A DNA stretch of 64,000 nucleotides from Synchiropus splendidus (taxonomy: Eukaryota; Chordata; Actinopteri; Syngnathiformes; Callionymidae), in NCBI RefSeq assembly GCF_027744825.2, contig NC_071339.1, positions 28,791,289 to 28,855,288 on the forward strand, read 5' to 3'. Positions 52,826 through 63,918 of the stretch are shown in pieces. The notes beneath the pieces were generated by a model. That model ran no database searches. It saw only the letters and a program-made list of their open reading frames with translations, and was not told the DNA's origin. Each line of letters starts with the position of its first letter. Positions within the stretch are counted from its first letter, which is position 1. Made by a program: the position numbers and the translations under genes.

Positions 52826-53014
52826 CCCTTTCTGCTATAGTGGGAGGTTAAAATTTCATGTTCTGAAGCTTCCCTGAAAAGTTATGGCACAATGCACAAA
52901 AACGCTTTTCAACCCTGAGATAAGGTGGGTTTCGGAACGCCAAACAGAAAAGTGTGAATAACTTTGGAAAAACACTTCAGACAGTTTAGATTTGAAGTGC
53001 AACTACTAGAAAGA
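52826..53014. repeat. 189-bp monomer with a one-base insertion
   Basis: ttttcagcctgag reads ttttcaaccctgag near 52912, a net gain of one base. The copy also carries aaacagaaaagtgtgaata and gatttgaagtgc, making it one of the more diverged monomers in the window. Confidence 0.88.
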
Positions 53015-53390
53015 CCCTTTCTGCTATAGTGGGAGGTTAAAATTTCATGTTCTGAAGCTTCCCTGAAAAATTATGGCACAATGCACAAAAAGGCTTTTCA
53101 GCCTGAGATAAGGTGGGTTTCGGAACGCCAAACATAAAAGTGTTAATAACTTTGGAAAAACACTTCAGACAGTTTAGATTTGATGTGCAACTACTAGAAA
53201 GACCCTTTCTGCTATAGTGGGAGGTTAAAATTTCATGTTCTGAAGCTTCCCTGAAAAGTTATGGCACAATGCACAAAAACGCTTTTCAGCCTGAGATAAG
53301 GTGGGTTTCGGAACGCCAAACATAAAAGTGTTAATAACTTTGGAAAAACACTTCAGACAGTTTAGATTTGATGTGCAACTACTAGAAAGA
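53015..53390. repeat. Two S-type monomers before the distinct pentamer block
   Basis: Both copies have AC71 and A131. The first has caaaaaggct and aaaaattatgg, linking it to the monomer variants at 51361-51400. The second is near consensus. Confidence 0.75.
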
Positions 53391-56300
53391 CCCTTTCTGC
53401 TATAGTGGGTGGTTAAAATTTCATGTTCTGAAGCTTCCCTGAAAAGTTATGGCACAATGCACAAAAACGCTTTTCAGCCTGAGATAAGGTGGGTTTCGGA
53501 ACGCCAAACATAAAAGTGTTGATAACTTTCGAAAAACACTTCAGACAGCTTAGATTTGATGTGCAACTACTAGAAAGACCCTTTCTGCTATAGTGGGAGG
53601 TTAAAATTTCATGTTCTGAAGCTTCCCTGAAAAGTTATGGCACAATGCGTAAAAACGCTTTACAGCCTGAGATAAGGTGGGTTTCGGAACGCCAAACATA
53701 AAAGTGTTGATAACTTTGGAAAAACACTTCAGACAGTTTAGATTTGATGTGCAACTACTACAAAGACCCTTTCTGCTATAGTGGGAGGTTAAAATTTCAT
53801 GTTCTGAAGCTTTCCTGAAAAGTTATGGCACACTGCACAAAAACGCTTTTCAGCCTGAGATAAGGTGGGTTTCGGAACGCCAAACATAAAAGTGTTGATA
53901 ACTTTGGAAAAACACTTCAGACAGTTTAGATTTGATGTGCAACTACTAGAAAGACCCTTTCTGCTATAGTGGGAGGTTAAAATTTCATGTTCTGAAGCTT
54001 CCCTGAAAAGTTATGGCACAATGCACAAAAACGCTTTTCAGCCTGAGATAAGGTGGGTTTCGGAACGCCAAACATAAAAGTGTTAATAACTTTGGAAAAA
54101 CACTTCAGACAGTTTAGATTTGATGTGCAACTACTAGAAAGACCCTTTCTGCTATAGTGGGAGGTTAAAATTTCATGTTCTGAAGCTTCCCTGAAAAGTT
54201 ATGGCACAATGCACAAAAACGCTTTTCAGCCTGAGATAAGGTGGGTTTCGGAACGCCAAACATAAAAGTGTTAATAACTTTGGAAAAACACTTCAGACAG
54301 TTTAGATTTGATGTGCAACTACTAGAAAGACCCTTTCTGCTATAGTGGGTGGTTAAAATTTCATGTTCTGAAGCTTCCCTGAAAAGTTATGGCACAATGC
54401 ACAAAAACGCTTTTCAGCCTGAGATAAGGTGGGTTTCGGAACGCCAAACATAAAAGTGTTGATAACTTTCGAAAAACACTTCAGACAGCTTAGATTTGAT
54501 GTGCAACTACTAGAAAGACCCTTTCTGCTATAGTGGGAGGTTAAAATTTCATGTTCTGAAGCTTCCCTGAAAAGTTATGGCACAATGCGTAAAAACGCTT
54601 TTCAGCCTGAGATAAGGTGGGTTTCGGAACGCCAAACATAAAAGTGTTGATAACTTTGGAAAAACACTTCAGACAGTTTAGATTTGATGTGCAACTACTA
54701 TAAAGACCCTTTCTGCTATAGTGGGAGGTTAAAATTTCATGTTCTGAAGCTTTCCTGAAAAGTTATGGCACACTGCACAAAAACGCTTTTCAGCCTGAGA
54801 TAAGGTGGGTTTCGGAACGCCAAACATAAAAGTGTTGATAACTTTGGAAAAACACTTCAGACAGTTTAGATTTGATGTGCAACTACTAGAAAGACCCTTT
54901 CTGCTATAGTGGGAGGTTAAAATTTCATGTTCTGAAGCTTCCCTGAAAAGTTATGGCACAATGCGTAAAAACGCTTTTCAGCCTGAGATAAGGTGGGTTT
55001 CGGAACGCCAAACATAAAAGTGTTGATAACTTTGGAAAAACACTTCAGACAGTTTAGATTTGATGTGCAACTACTAGAAAGACCCTTTCTGCTATAGTGG
55101 GAGGTTAAAATTTCATGTTCTGAAGCTTCCCTGAAAAGTTATGGCACAATGCACAAAAACGCTTTTCAGCCTGAGATAAGGTGGGTTTCGGAACGCCAAA
55201 CATAAAAGTGTTAATAACTTTGGAAAAACACTTCAGACAGTTTAGATTTGATGTGCAACTACTAGAAAGACCCTTTCTGCTATAGTGGGAGGTTAAAATT
55301 TCATGTTCTGAAGCTTCCCTGAAAAGTTATGGCACAATGCACAAAAACGCTTTTCAGCCTGAGATAAGGTGGGTTTCGGAACGCCAAACATAAAAGTGTT
55401 AATAACTTTGGAAAAACACTTCAGACAGTTTAGATTTGATGTGCAACTACTAGAAAGACCCTTTCTGCTATAGTGGGTGGTTAAAATTTCATGTTCTGAA
55501 GCTTCCCTGAAAAGTTATGGCACAATGCACAAAAACGCTTTTCAGCCTGAGATAAGGTGGGTTTCGGAACGCCAAACATAAAAGTGTTGATAACTTTCGA
55601 AAAACACTTCAGACAGCTTAGATTTGATGTGCAACTACTAGAAAGACCCTTTCTGCTATAGTGGGAGGTTAAAATTTCATGTTCTGAAGCTTCCCTGAAA
55701 AGTTATGGCACAATGCGTAAAAACGCTTTTCAGCCTGAGATAAGGTGGGTTTCGGAACGCCAAACATAAAAGTGTTGATAACTTTGGAAAAACACTTCAG
55801 ACAGTTTAGATTTGATGTGCAACTACTACAAAGACCCTTTCTGCTATAGTGGGAGGTTAAAATTTCATGTTCTGAAGCTTTCCTGAAAAGTTATGGCACA
55901 CTGCACAAAAACGCTTTTCAGCCTGAGATAAGGTGGGTTTCGGAACGCCAAACATAAAAGTGTTGATAACTTTGGAAAAACACTTCAGACAGTTTAGATT
56001 TGATGTGCAACTACTAGAAAGACCCTTTCTGCTATAGTGGGAGGTTAAAATTTCATGTTCTGAAGCTTCCCTGAAAAGTTATGGCACAATGCGTAAAAAC
56101 GCTTTTCAGCCTGAGATAAGGTGGGTTTCGGAACGCCAAACATAAAAGTGTTGATAACTTTGGAAAAACACTTCAGACAGTTTAGATTTGATGTGCAACT
56201 ACTAGAAAGACCCTTTCTGCTATAGTGGGAGGTTAAAATTTCATGTTCTGAAGCTTCCCTGAAAAGTTATGGCACAATGCGTAAAAACGCTTTACAGCCT

Positions 56301-59300
56301 GAGATAAGGTGGGTTTCGGAACGCCAAACATAAAAGTGTTGATAACTTTGGAAAAACACTTCAGACAGTTTAGATTTGATGTGCAACTACTACAAAGACC
56401 CTTTCTGCTATAGTGGGAGGTTAAAATTTCATGTTCTGAAGCTTTCCTGAAAAGTTATGGCACACTGCACAAAAACGCTTTTCAGCCTGAGATAAGGTGG
56501 GTTTCGGAACGCCAAACATAAAAGTGTTGATAACTTTGGAAAAACACTTCAGACAGTTTAGATTTGATGTGCAACTACTAGAAAGACCCTTTCTGCTATA
56601 GTGGGAGGTTAAAATTTCATGTTCTGAAGCTTCCCTGAAAAGTTATGGCACAATGCACAAAAACGCTTTTCAGCCTGAGATAAGGTGGGTTTCGGAACGC
56701 CAAACATAAAAGTGTTAATAACTTTGGAAAAACACTTCAGACAGTTTAGATTTGATGTGCAACTACTAGAAAGACCCTTTCTGCTATAGTGGGAGGTTAA
56801 AATTTCATGTTCTGAAGCTTCCCTGAAAAGTTATGGCACAATGCACAAAAACGCTTTTCAGCCTGAGATAAGGTGGGTTTCGGAACGCCAAACATAAAAG
56901 TGTTAATAACTTTGGAAAAACACTTCAGACAGTTTAGATTTGATGTGCAACTACTAGAAAGACCCTTTCTGCTATAGTGGGTGGTTAAAATTTCATGTTC
57001 TGAAGCTTCCCTGAAAAGTTATGGCACAATGCACAAAAACGCTTTTCAGCCTGAGATAAGGTGGGTTTCGGAACGCCAAACATAAAAGTGTTGATAACTT
57101 TCGAAAAACACTTCAGACAGCTTAGATTTGATGTGCAACTACTAGAAAGACCCTTTCTGCTATAGTGGGAGGTTAAAATTTCATATTCTGAAGCTTCCCT
57201 GAAAAGTTATGGCACAATGCGTAAAAACGCTTTTCAGCCTGAGATAAGGTGGGTTTCGGAACGCCAAACATAAAAGTGTTGATAACTTTGGAAAAACACT
57301 TCAGACAGTTTAGATTTGATGTGCAACTACTACAAAGACCCTTTCTGCTATAGTGGGAGGTTAAAATTTCATGTTCTGAAGCTTTCCTGAAAAGTTATGG
57401 CACACTGCACAAAAACGCTTTTCAGCCTGAGATATGGTGGGTTTCGGAACGCCAAACATAAAAGTGTTGATAACTTTGGAAAAACACTTCAGACAGTTTA
57501 GATTTGATGTGCAACTACTAGAAAGACAATTTCTGCTATAGTGGGAGGATAAAATTTCATGTTCTGAAGCTTCCCTGAAAAGTTATGGCACAATGCACTA
57601 AAACGCTTTTCAGCCTGAGATAAGGTGGGTTTCGGAACGCCAAACATAAAAGTGTTAATAACTTTGGAAAAACACTTCAGACAGTTTAGATTTGATGTGC
57701 AACTACTAGAAAGACCCTTTCTGCTATAGTGGGAGGTTAAAATTTCATGTTCTGAAGCTTCCCTGAAAAGTTATGGCACAATGCACAAAAACGCTTTTCA
57801 GCCTGAGATAAGGTGGGTTTCGGAACGCCAAACATAAAAGTGTTAATAACTTTGGAAAAACACTTCAGACAGTTTAGATTTGATGTGCAACTACTAGAAA
57901 GACCCTTTCTGCTATAGTGGGTGGTTAAAATTTCATGTTCTGAAGCTTCCCTGAAAAGTTATGGCACAATGCACAAAAACGCTTTTCAGCCTGAGATAAG
58001 GTGGGTTTCGGAACGCCAAACATAAAAGTGTTGATAACTTTCGAAAAACACTTCAGACAGCTTAGATTTGATGTGCAACTACTAGAAAGACCCTTTCTGC
58101 TATAGTGGGAGGTTAAAATTTCATGTTCTGAAGCTTCCCTGAAAAGTTATGGCACAATGCGTAAAAACGCTTTTCAGCCTGAGATAAGGTGGGTTTCGGA
58201 ACGCCAAACATAAAAGTGTTGATAACTTTGGAAAAACACTTCAGACAGTTTAGATTTGATGTGCAACTACTACAAAGACCCTTTCTGCTATAGTGGGAGG
58301 TTAAAATTTCATGTTCTGAAGCTTTCCTGAAAAGTTATGGCACACTGCACAAAAACGCTTTTCAGCCTGAGATAAGGTGGGTTTCGGAACGCCAAACATA
58401 AAAGTGTTGATAACTTTGGAAAAACACTTCAGACAGTTTAGATTTGATGTGCAACTACTAGAAAGACCCTTTCTGCTATAGTGGGAGGTTAAAATTTCAT
58501 GTTCTGAAGCTTCCCTGAAAAGTTATGGCACAATGCGTAAAAACGCTTTTCAGCCTGAGATAAGGTGGGTTTCGGAACGCCAAACATAAAAGTGTTGATA
58601 ACTTTGGAAAAACACTTCAGACAGTTTAGATTTGATGTGCAACTACTAGAAAGACCCTTTCTGCTATAGTGGGAGGTTAAAATTTCATGTTCTGAAGCTT
58701 CCCTGAAAAGTTATGGCACAATGCACAAAAACGCTTTTCAGCCTGAGATAAGGTGGGTTTCGGAACGCCAAACATAAAAGTGTTAATAACTTTGGAAAAA
58801 CACTTCAGACAGTTTAGATTTGATGTGCAACTACTAGAAAGACCCTTTCTGCTATAGTGGGAGGTTAAAATTTCATGTTCTGAAGCTTCCCTGAAAAGTT
58901 ATGGCACAATGCACAAAAACGCTTTTCAGCCTGAGATAAGGTGGGTTTCGGAACGCCAAACATAAAAGTGTTAATAACTTTGGAAAAACACTTCAGACAG
59001 TTTAGATTTGATGTGCAACTACTAGAAAGACCCTTTCTGCTATAGTGGGTGGTTAAAATTTCATGTTCTGAAGCTTCCCTGAAAAGTTATGGCACAATGC
59101 ACAAAAACGCTTTTCAGCCTGAGATAAGGTGGGTTTCGGAACGCCAAACATAAAAGTGTTGATAACTTTCGAAAAACACTTCAGACAGCTTAGATTTGAT
59201 GTGCAACTACTAGAAAGACCCTTTCTGCGATAGTGGGAGGTTAAAATTTCATGTTCTGAAGCTTCCCTGAAAAGTTATGGCACAATGCGTAAAAACGCTT

Positions 59301-60910
59301 TACAGCCTGAGATAAGGTGGGTTTCGGAACGCCAAACATAAAAGTGTTGATAACTTTGGAAAAACACTTCAGACAGTTTAGATTTGATGTGCAACTACTA
59401 CAAAGACCCTTTCTGCTATAGTGGGAGGTTAAAATTTCATGTTCTGAAGCTTTCCTGAAAAGTTATGGCACACTGCACAAAAACGCTTTTCAGCCTGAGA
59501 TAAGGTGGGTTTCGGAACGCCAAACATAAAAGTGTTGATAACTTTGGAAAAACACTTCAGACAGTTTAGATTTGATGTGCAACTACTAGAAAGACCCTTT
59601 CTGCTATAGTGGGAGGTTAAAATTTCATGTTCTGAAGCTTCCCTGAAAAGTTATGGCACAATGCACAAAAACGCTTTTCAGCCTGAGATAAGGTGGGTTT
59701 CGGAACGCCAAACATAAAAGTGTTAATAACTTTGGAAAAACACTTCAGACAGTTTAGATTTGATGTGCAACTACTAGAAAGACCCTTTCTGCTATAGTGG
59801 GAGGTTAAAATTTCATGTTCTGAAGCTTCCCTGAAAAGTTATGGCACAATGCACAAAAACGCTTTTCAGCCTGAGATAAGGTGGGTTTCGGAACGCCAAA
59901 CATAAAAGTGTTAATAACTTTGGAAAAACACTTCAGACAGTTTAGATTTGATGTGCAACTACTAGAAAGACCCTTTCTGCTATAGTGGGTGGTTAAAATT
60001 TCATGTTCTGAAGCTTCCCTGAAAAGTTATGGCACAATGCACAAAAACGCTTTTCAGCCTGAGATAAGGTGGGTTTCGGAACGCCAAACATAAAAGTGTT
60101 GATAACTTTCGAAAAACACTTCAGACAGCTTAGATTTGATGTGCAACTACTAGAAAGACCCTTTCTGCTATAGTGGGAGGTTAAAATTTCATGTTCTGAA
60201 GCTTCCCTGAAAAGTTATGGCACAATGCGTAAAAACGCTTTTCAGCCTGAGATAAGGTGGGTTTCGGAACGCCAAACATAAAAGTGTTGATAACTTTGGA
60301 AAAACACTTCAGACAGTTTAGATTTGATGTGCAACTACTACAAAGACCCTTTCTGCTATAGTGGGAGGTTAAAATTTCATGTTCTGAAGCTTTCCTGAAA
60401 AGTTATGGCACACTGCACAAAAACGCTTTTCAGCCTGAGATATGGTGGGTTTCGGAACGCCAAACATAAAAGTGTTGATAACTTTGGAAAAACACTTCAG
60501 ACAGTTTAGATTTGATGTGCAACTACTAGAAAGACAATTTCTGCTATAGTGGGAGGATAAAATTTCATGTTCTGAAGCTTCCCTGAAAAGTTATGGCACA
60601 ATGCACAAAAACGCTTTTCAGCCTGAGATAAGGTGGGTTTCGGAACGCCAAACATAAAAGTGTTAATAACTTTGGAAAAACACTTCAGACAGTTTAGATT
60701 TGATGTGCAACTACTAGAAAGACCCTTTCTGCTATAGTGGGAGGTTAAAATTTCATGTTCTGAAGCTTCCCTGAAAAGTTATGGGACAATGCACAAAAAC
60801 GCTTTTCAGCCTGAGATAAGGTGGGTTTCGGAACGCCAAACATAAAAGTGTTAATAACTTTGGAAAAACACTTCAGACAGTTCAGATTTGATGTGCAACT
60901 ACTAGAAAGA
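53391..60910. repeat. Distinct pentamer/hexamer higher-order repeat block
   Basis: The basic 940-bp unit is: C-type-like with gtgggtggtt and A176; P with ctactacaaag; R-like with T47 and cacactgcac; S; S. The gtgggtgg monomers start at 53391, 54331, 55459, 56963, 57903, 59031 and 59971, giving spacings of 5, 6, 8, 5, 6 and 5 monomers. The six-monomer forms carry an extra P copy (54895, 58467). The eight-monomer interval holds a restart: P at 56023 is followed by another ctactacaaag P at 56211. One P (54519) has ctactataaag. The R-like marker cacactgc occurs eight times, only in this block. Confidence 0.9.
56211..60722. repeat. 16-monomer (3008-bp) super-repeat inside the pentamer block
   Basis: Rare changes recur 3008 bp apart: ctttacagcc (56293 and 59301), gatatggtgg (in the monomers at 57339 and 60347), and gacaatttctgc with gggaggataaa (in the monomers at 57527 and 60535). 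Copy 1 is about 56211-59218, and copy 2 is partial, from 59219 to about 60722. The 5-, 6- and 5-monomer units were thus duplicated as a group, a second level above the pentamer. ctttacagcc also occurs at 53661, 2632 bp (14 monomers) before 56293. Confidence 0.82.
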
Positions 60911-63900
60911 CCCTTTCTGCTATAGTGGGAAGTTAAAATTTCATGTTCTGAAGCTTCCCTGAAAAGTTATGGCACAATGCACAAAAACGCTTTTCAGCCT
61001 GAGATAAGGTGGGTTTCGGAACGCCAAACATAAAAGTGTTGATAACTTTCGAAAAACACTTCAGACAGCTTAGATTTGATGTGCACCTACTAGAAAGACC
61101 CTTTCTGCTATAGTGGGAGGTTAAAATTTCATGTTCTGAAGCTTCCCTGAAAAGTTATGGCACAATGCACAAAAACGCTTTTCAGCCTGAGATAAAGTGG
61201 GTTTCGGAACGCCAAACATAAAAGTGTTGATAACTTTCGAAAAACACTTCAGAGAGCTTAGATTTGATGTGCACCTACTAGAAAGACCCTTTCTGCTATA
61301 GAGGGAGGTTAAAATTTCATGTTCTGAAGCTTCCCTGAAAAGTTATGGCACAATGCGTAAAAACGCTTTTCATCCTGAGATAAGGTGGGTTTCGGAACGC
61401 CAAACATAAAAGTGTTGATAACTTTGGAAAAACACTTCAGACAGTTTAGATTTGATGTGCAACTACTAGAAAGACCCTTTCTGCTATAGTGGGAGGTTAA
61501 AATTTCATGTTCTGAAGCTTCCCTGAAAAGTTATGGCACAATGCACAAAAACGCTTTTCAGCCTGAGATAAGGTGGGTTTCGGAACGCCAAACATAAAAG
61601 TGTTGATAACTTTATAAAAACACTTCAGACAGTTTAGATTTGATGTGCAACTACTAGAAAGACCCTTTCTGCTATAGTGGGAGGTTAAAATTTCATGTTC
61701 TGAAGGTTTCCTGAAAAGTTATGGCACAATGCACAAAAACGCTTTTCAGCCTGAGATAAGGTGGGTTTCGGAACGCCAAACATAAAAGTGTTGATAACTT
61801 TTGAAAAACACTTCAGACAGCTTAGATTTGATGTGCAACTACTAGAAAGACCCTTTCTGCTATAGTGGGAGGTTAAAATTTCATGTTCTGAAGCTTCCCT
61901 GAAAAGTTATGGCACAATGCACAAAAACGCTTTTCAGCCTGAGATAAGGTGGGTTTCGGAACGCCAAACATAAAAGTGTTGATAACTTTCGAAAAACACT
62001 TCAGACAGCTTAGATTTGATGTGCACCTACTAGAAAGACCCTTTCTGCTATAGTGGGAGGTTAAAATTTCATGTTCTGAAGCTTCCCTGAAAAGTTATGG
62101 CACAATGCATAAAAACGCTTTTCAGCCTGAGATAAGGTGGGTTTCGGAACGCCAAACATAAAAGTGTTGATAACTTTGGAAAAACACTTCAGACAGTTTA
62201 GATTTGATGTGCAACTACTAGAAAGACCCTTTCTGCTATAGTGGGAGGTTAAAATTTCATGTTCTGAAGCTTCCCTGAAAAGTTATGGCACAATGCACAA
62301 AAACGCTTTTCAGCCTGAGATAAGGTGGGTTTCGGAACGCCAAACATAAAAGTGTTAATAACTATGGAAAAACACTTCAGACAGTTTAGATTTGATGTGC
62401 AACTACTAGAAAGACCCTTTCTGCTATAGTGGGAGGTTAAAATTTCATGTTCTGAAGCTTCCCTGAAAAGTTATGGCACAATGCACAAAAACGCTTTTCA
62501 GCCTGAGATAAGGTGGGTTTCGGAACGCCAAACATAAAAGTGTTGATAACTTTCGAAAAACACTTTAGACAGCTTAGATTTGATGTGCACCTACTAGAAA
62601 GACCCTTTCTGCTATAGTGGGAGGTTAAAATTTCATGTTCTGAAGCTTCCCTGAAAAGTTATGGCACAATGCACAAAAACGCTTTTCAACCTGGGATAAG
62701 GTGGGTTTCGGAACGCCAAACATAAAAGTGTTGATAACTTTCGAAAAACACTTCAGACAGCTTAGATTTGATGTGCACCTACTAGAAAGACCCTTTCTGC
62801 TATAGTGGGAGGTTAAAATTTCATGTTCTGAAGCTTCCCTGAAAAGTTATGGCACAATGCACAAAAACGCTTTTCAGCCTGAGATAAGGTGGGTTTCGGA
62901 ACGCCAAACATAAAAGTGTTTATAACTTTGGAAAAACACTTCAGACAGTTTAGATTTGATGTGCAACTACTAGAAAGACCCTTTCTGCTATAGTGGGAGG
63001 TTAAAATTTCATGTTCTGAAGCTTCCCTGAAAAGTTATGGCACAATGCACAAAAACGCTTTTCAGCCTGAGATAAGGTGGGTTTCGGAACGCCAAACATA
63101 AAAGTGTTAATAACTATGGAAAAACACTTCAGACAGTTTAGATTTGATGTGCAACTACTAGAAAGACCCTTTCTGCTATAGTGGGAGGTTAAAATTTCAT
63201 GTTCTGAAGCTTCCCTGAAAAGTTATGGCACAATGCACAAAAACGCTTTTCAGCCTGAGATAAGGTGGGTTTCGGAACGCCAAACATAAAAGTGTTAATA
63301 ACTTTGGAAAAACACTTCAGACAGTTTAGATTTGATGTGCAACTACTAGAAAGACCCTTTCTGCTATAGTGGGAGGTTAAAATTTCATGTTCTGAAGCTT
63401 CCCTGAAAAGTTATGGCACAATGCACAAAAACGCTTTTCAGCCTGAGATAAGGTGGGTTTCGGAACGCCAAACATAAAAGTGTTGATAACTTTCGAAAAA
63501 CACCTCAGACAGCTTAGATTTGATGTGCACCTACTAGAAAGACCCTGTCTGCTATAGTGGGAGGTTAAAATTTCATGTTCTGAAGCTTCCCTGAAAAGTT
63601 ATGGCACAATGCGTAAAAACGCTTTTCAGCCTGAGATAAGGTGGGTTTCGGAACGCCAAACATAAAAGTGTTGATAACTTTGGAAAAACACTTCAGACAG
63701 TTTAGATTTGATGTGCAACTACTAGAAAGACCCTTTCTGCTATAGTGGGAGGTTAAAATTTCATGTTCTGAAGCTTCCCTGAAAAGTTATGGCACAATGC
63801 ACAAAAACGCTTTTCAGCCTGAGATAAGGTGGGTTTCGGAACGCCAAACATAAAAGTGTTAATAACTTTGGAAAAACACTTCAGACCGTTTAGATTTGAT

Positions 63901-63918
63901 GTGCAACTACTAGAAAGA
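60911..63918. repeat. Mixed-order monomers with a four-monomer echo
   Basis: Subtypes run C-type (gggaagtt), T (gataaagtgg), P (tatagaggg, catcctgag), R-like (actttataaaa), Q, C-type, P-like with gcat, S, C-type, C-type, R-like (gtttataa), S, S, C-type, P, S. The S copies at 62227 and 62979 share aactatgg, 752 bp (4 monomers) apart. tatagaggg and gataaagtgg, seen far upstream (4340 and 33185), reappear here. Confidence 0.78.

Larger units (their letters stand above)
49897..52902. repeat. Tandem 8-monomer duplication sharing a one-base deletion (2 x 1503 bp)
   Basis: Markers recur 1503 bp apart: caaaaaggct (49897 and 51400), ctgaatagtt (50249 and 51752), gttaattact (50517 and 52020), ctagaaggacc (50945 and 52448) and the deletion cggacgcc (51057 and 52560). 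The deletion makes the unit 8 x 188 minus 1, so it arose before the duplication. Similarity stops before about 52711, where copy 2 has ttttctgcctgagattagg and the matching site near 51213 does not. The block also contains the ctatggtgg variant in five monomers. Confidence 0.88.
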
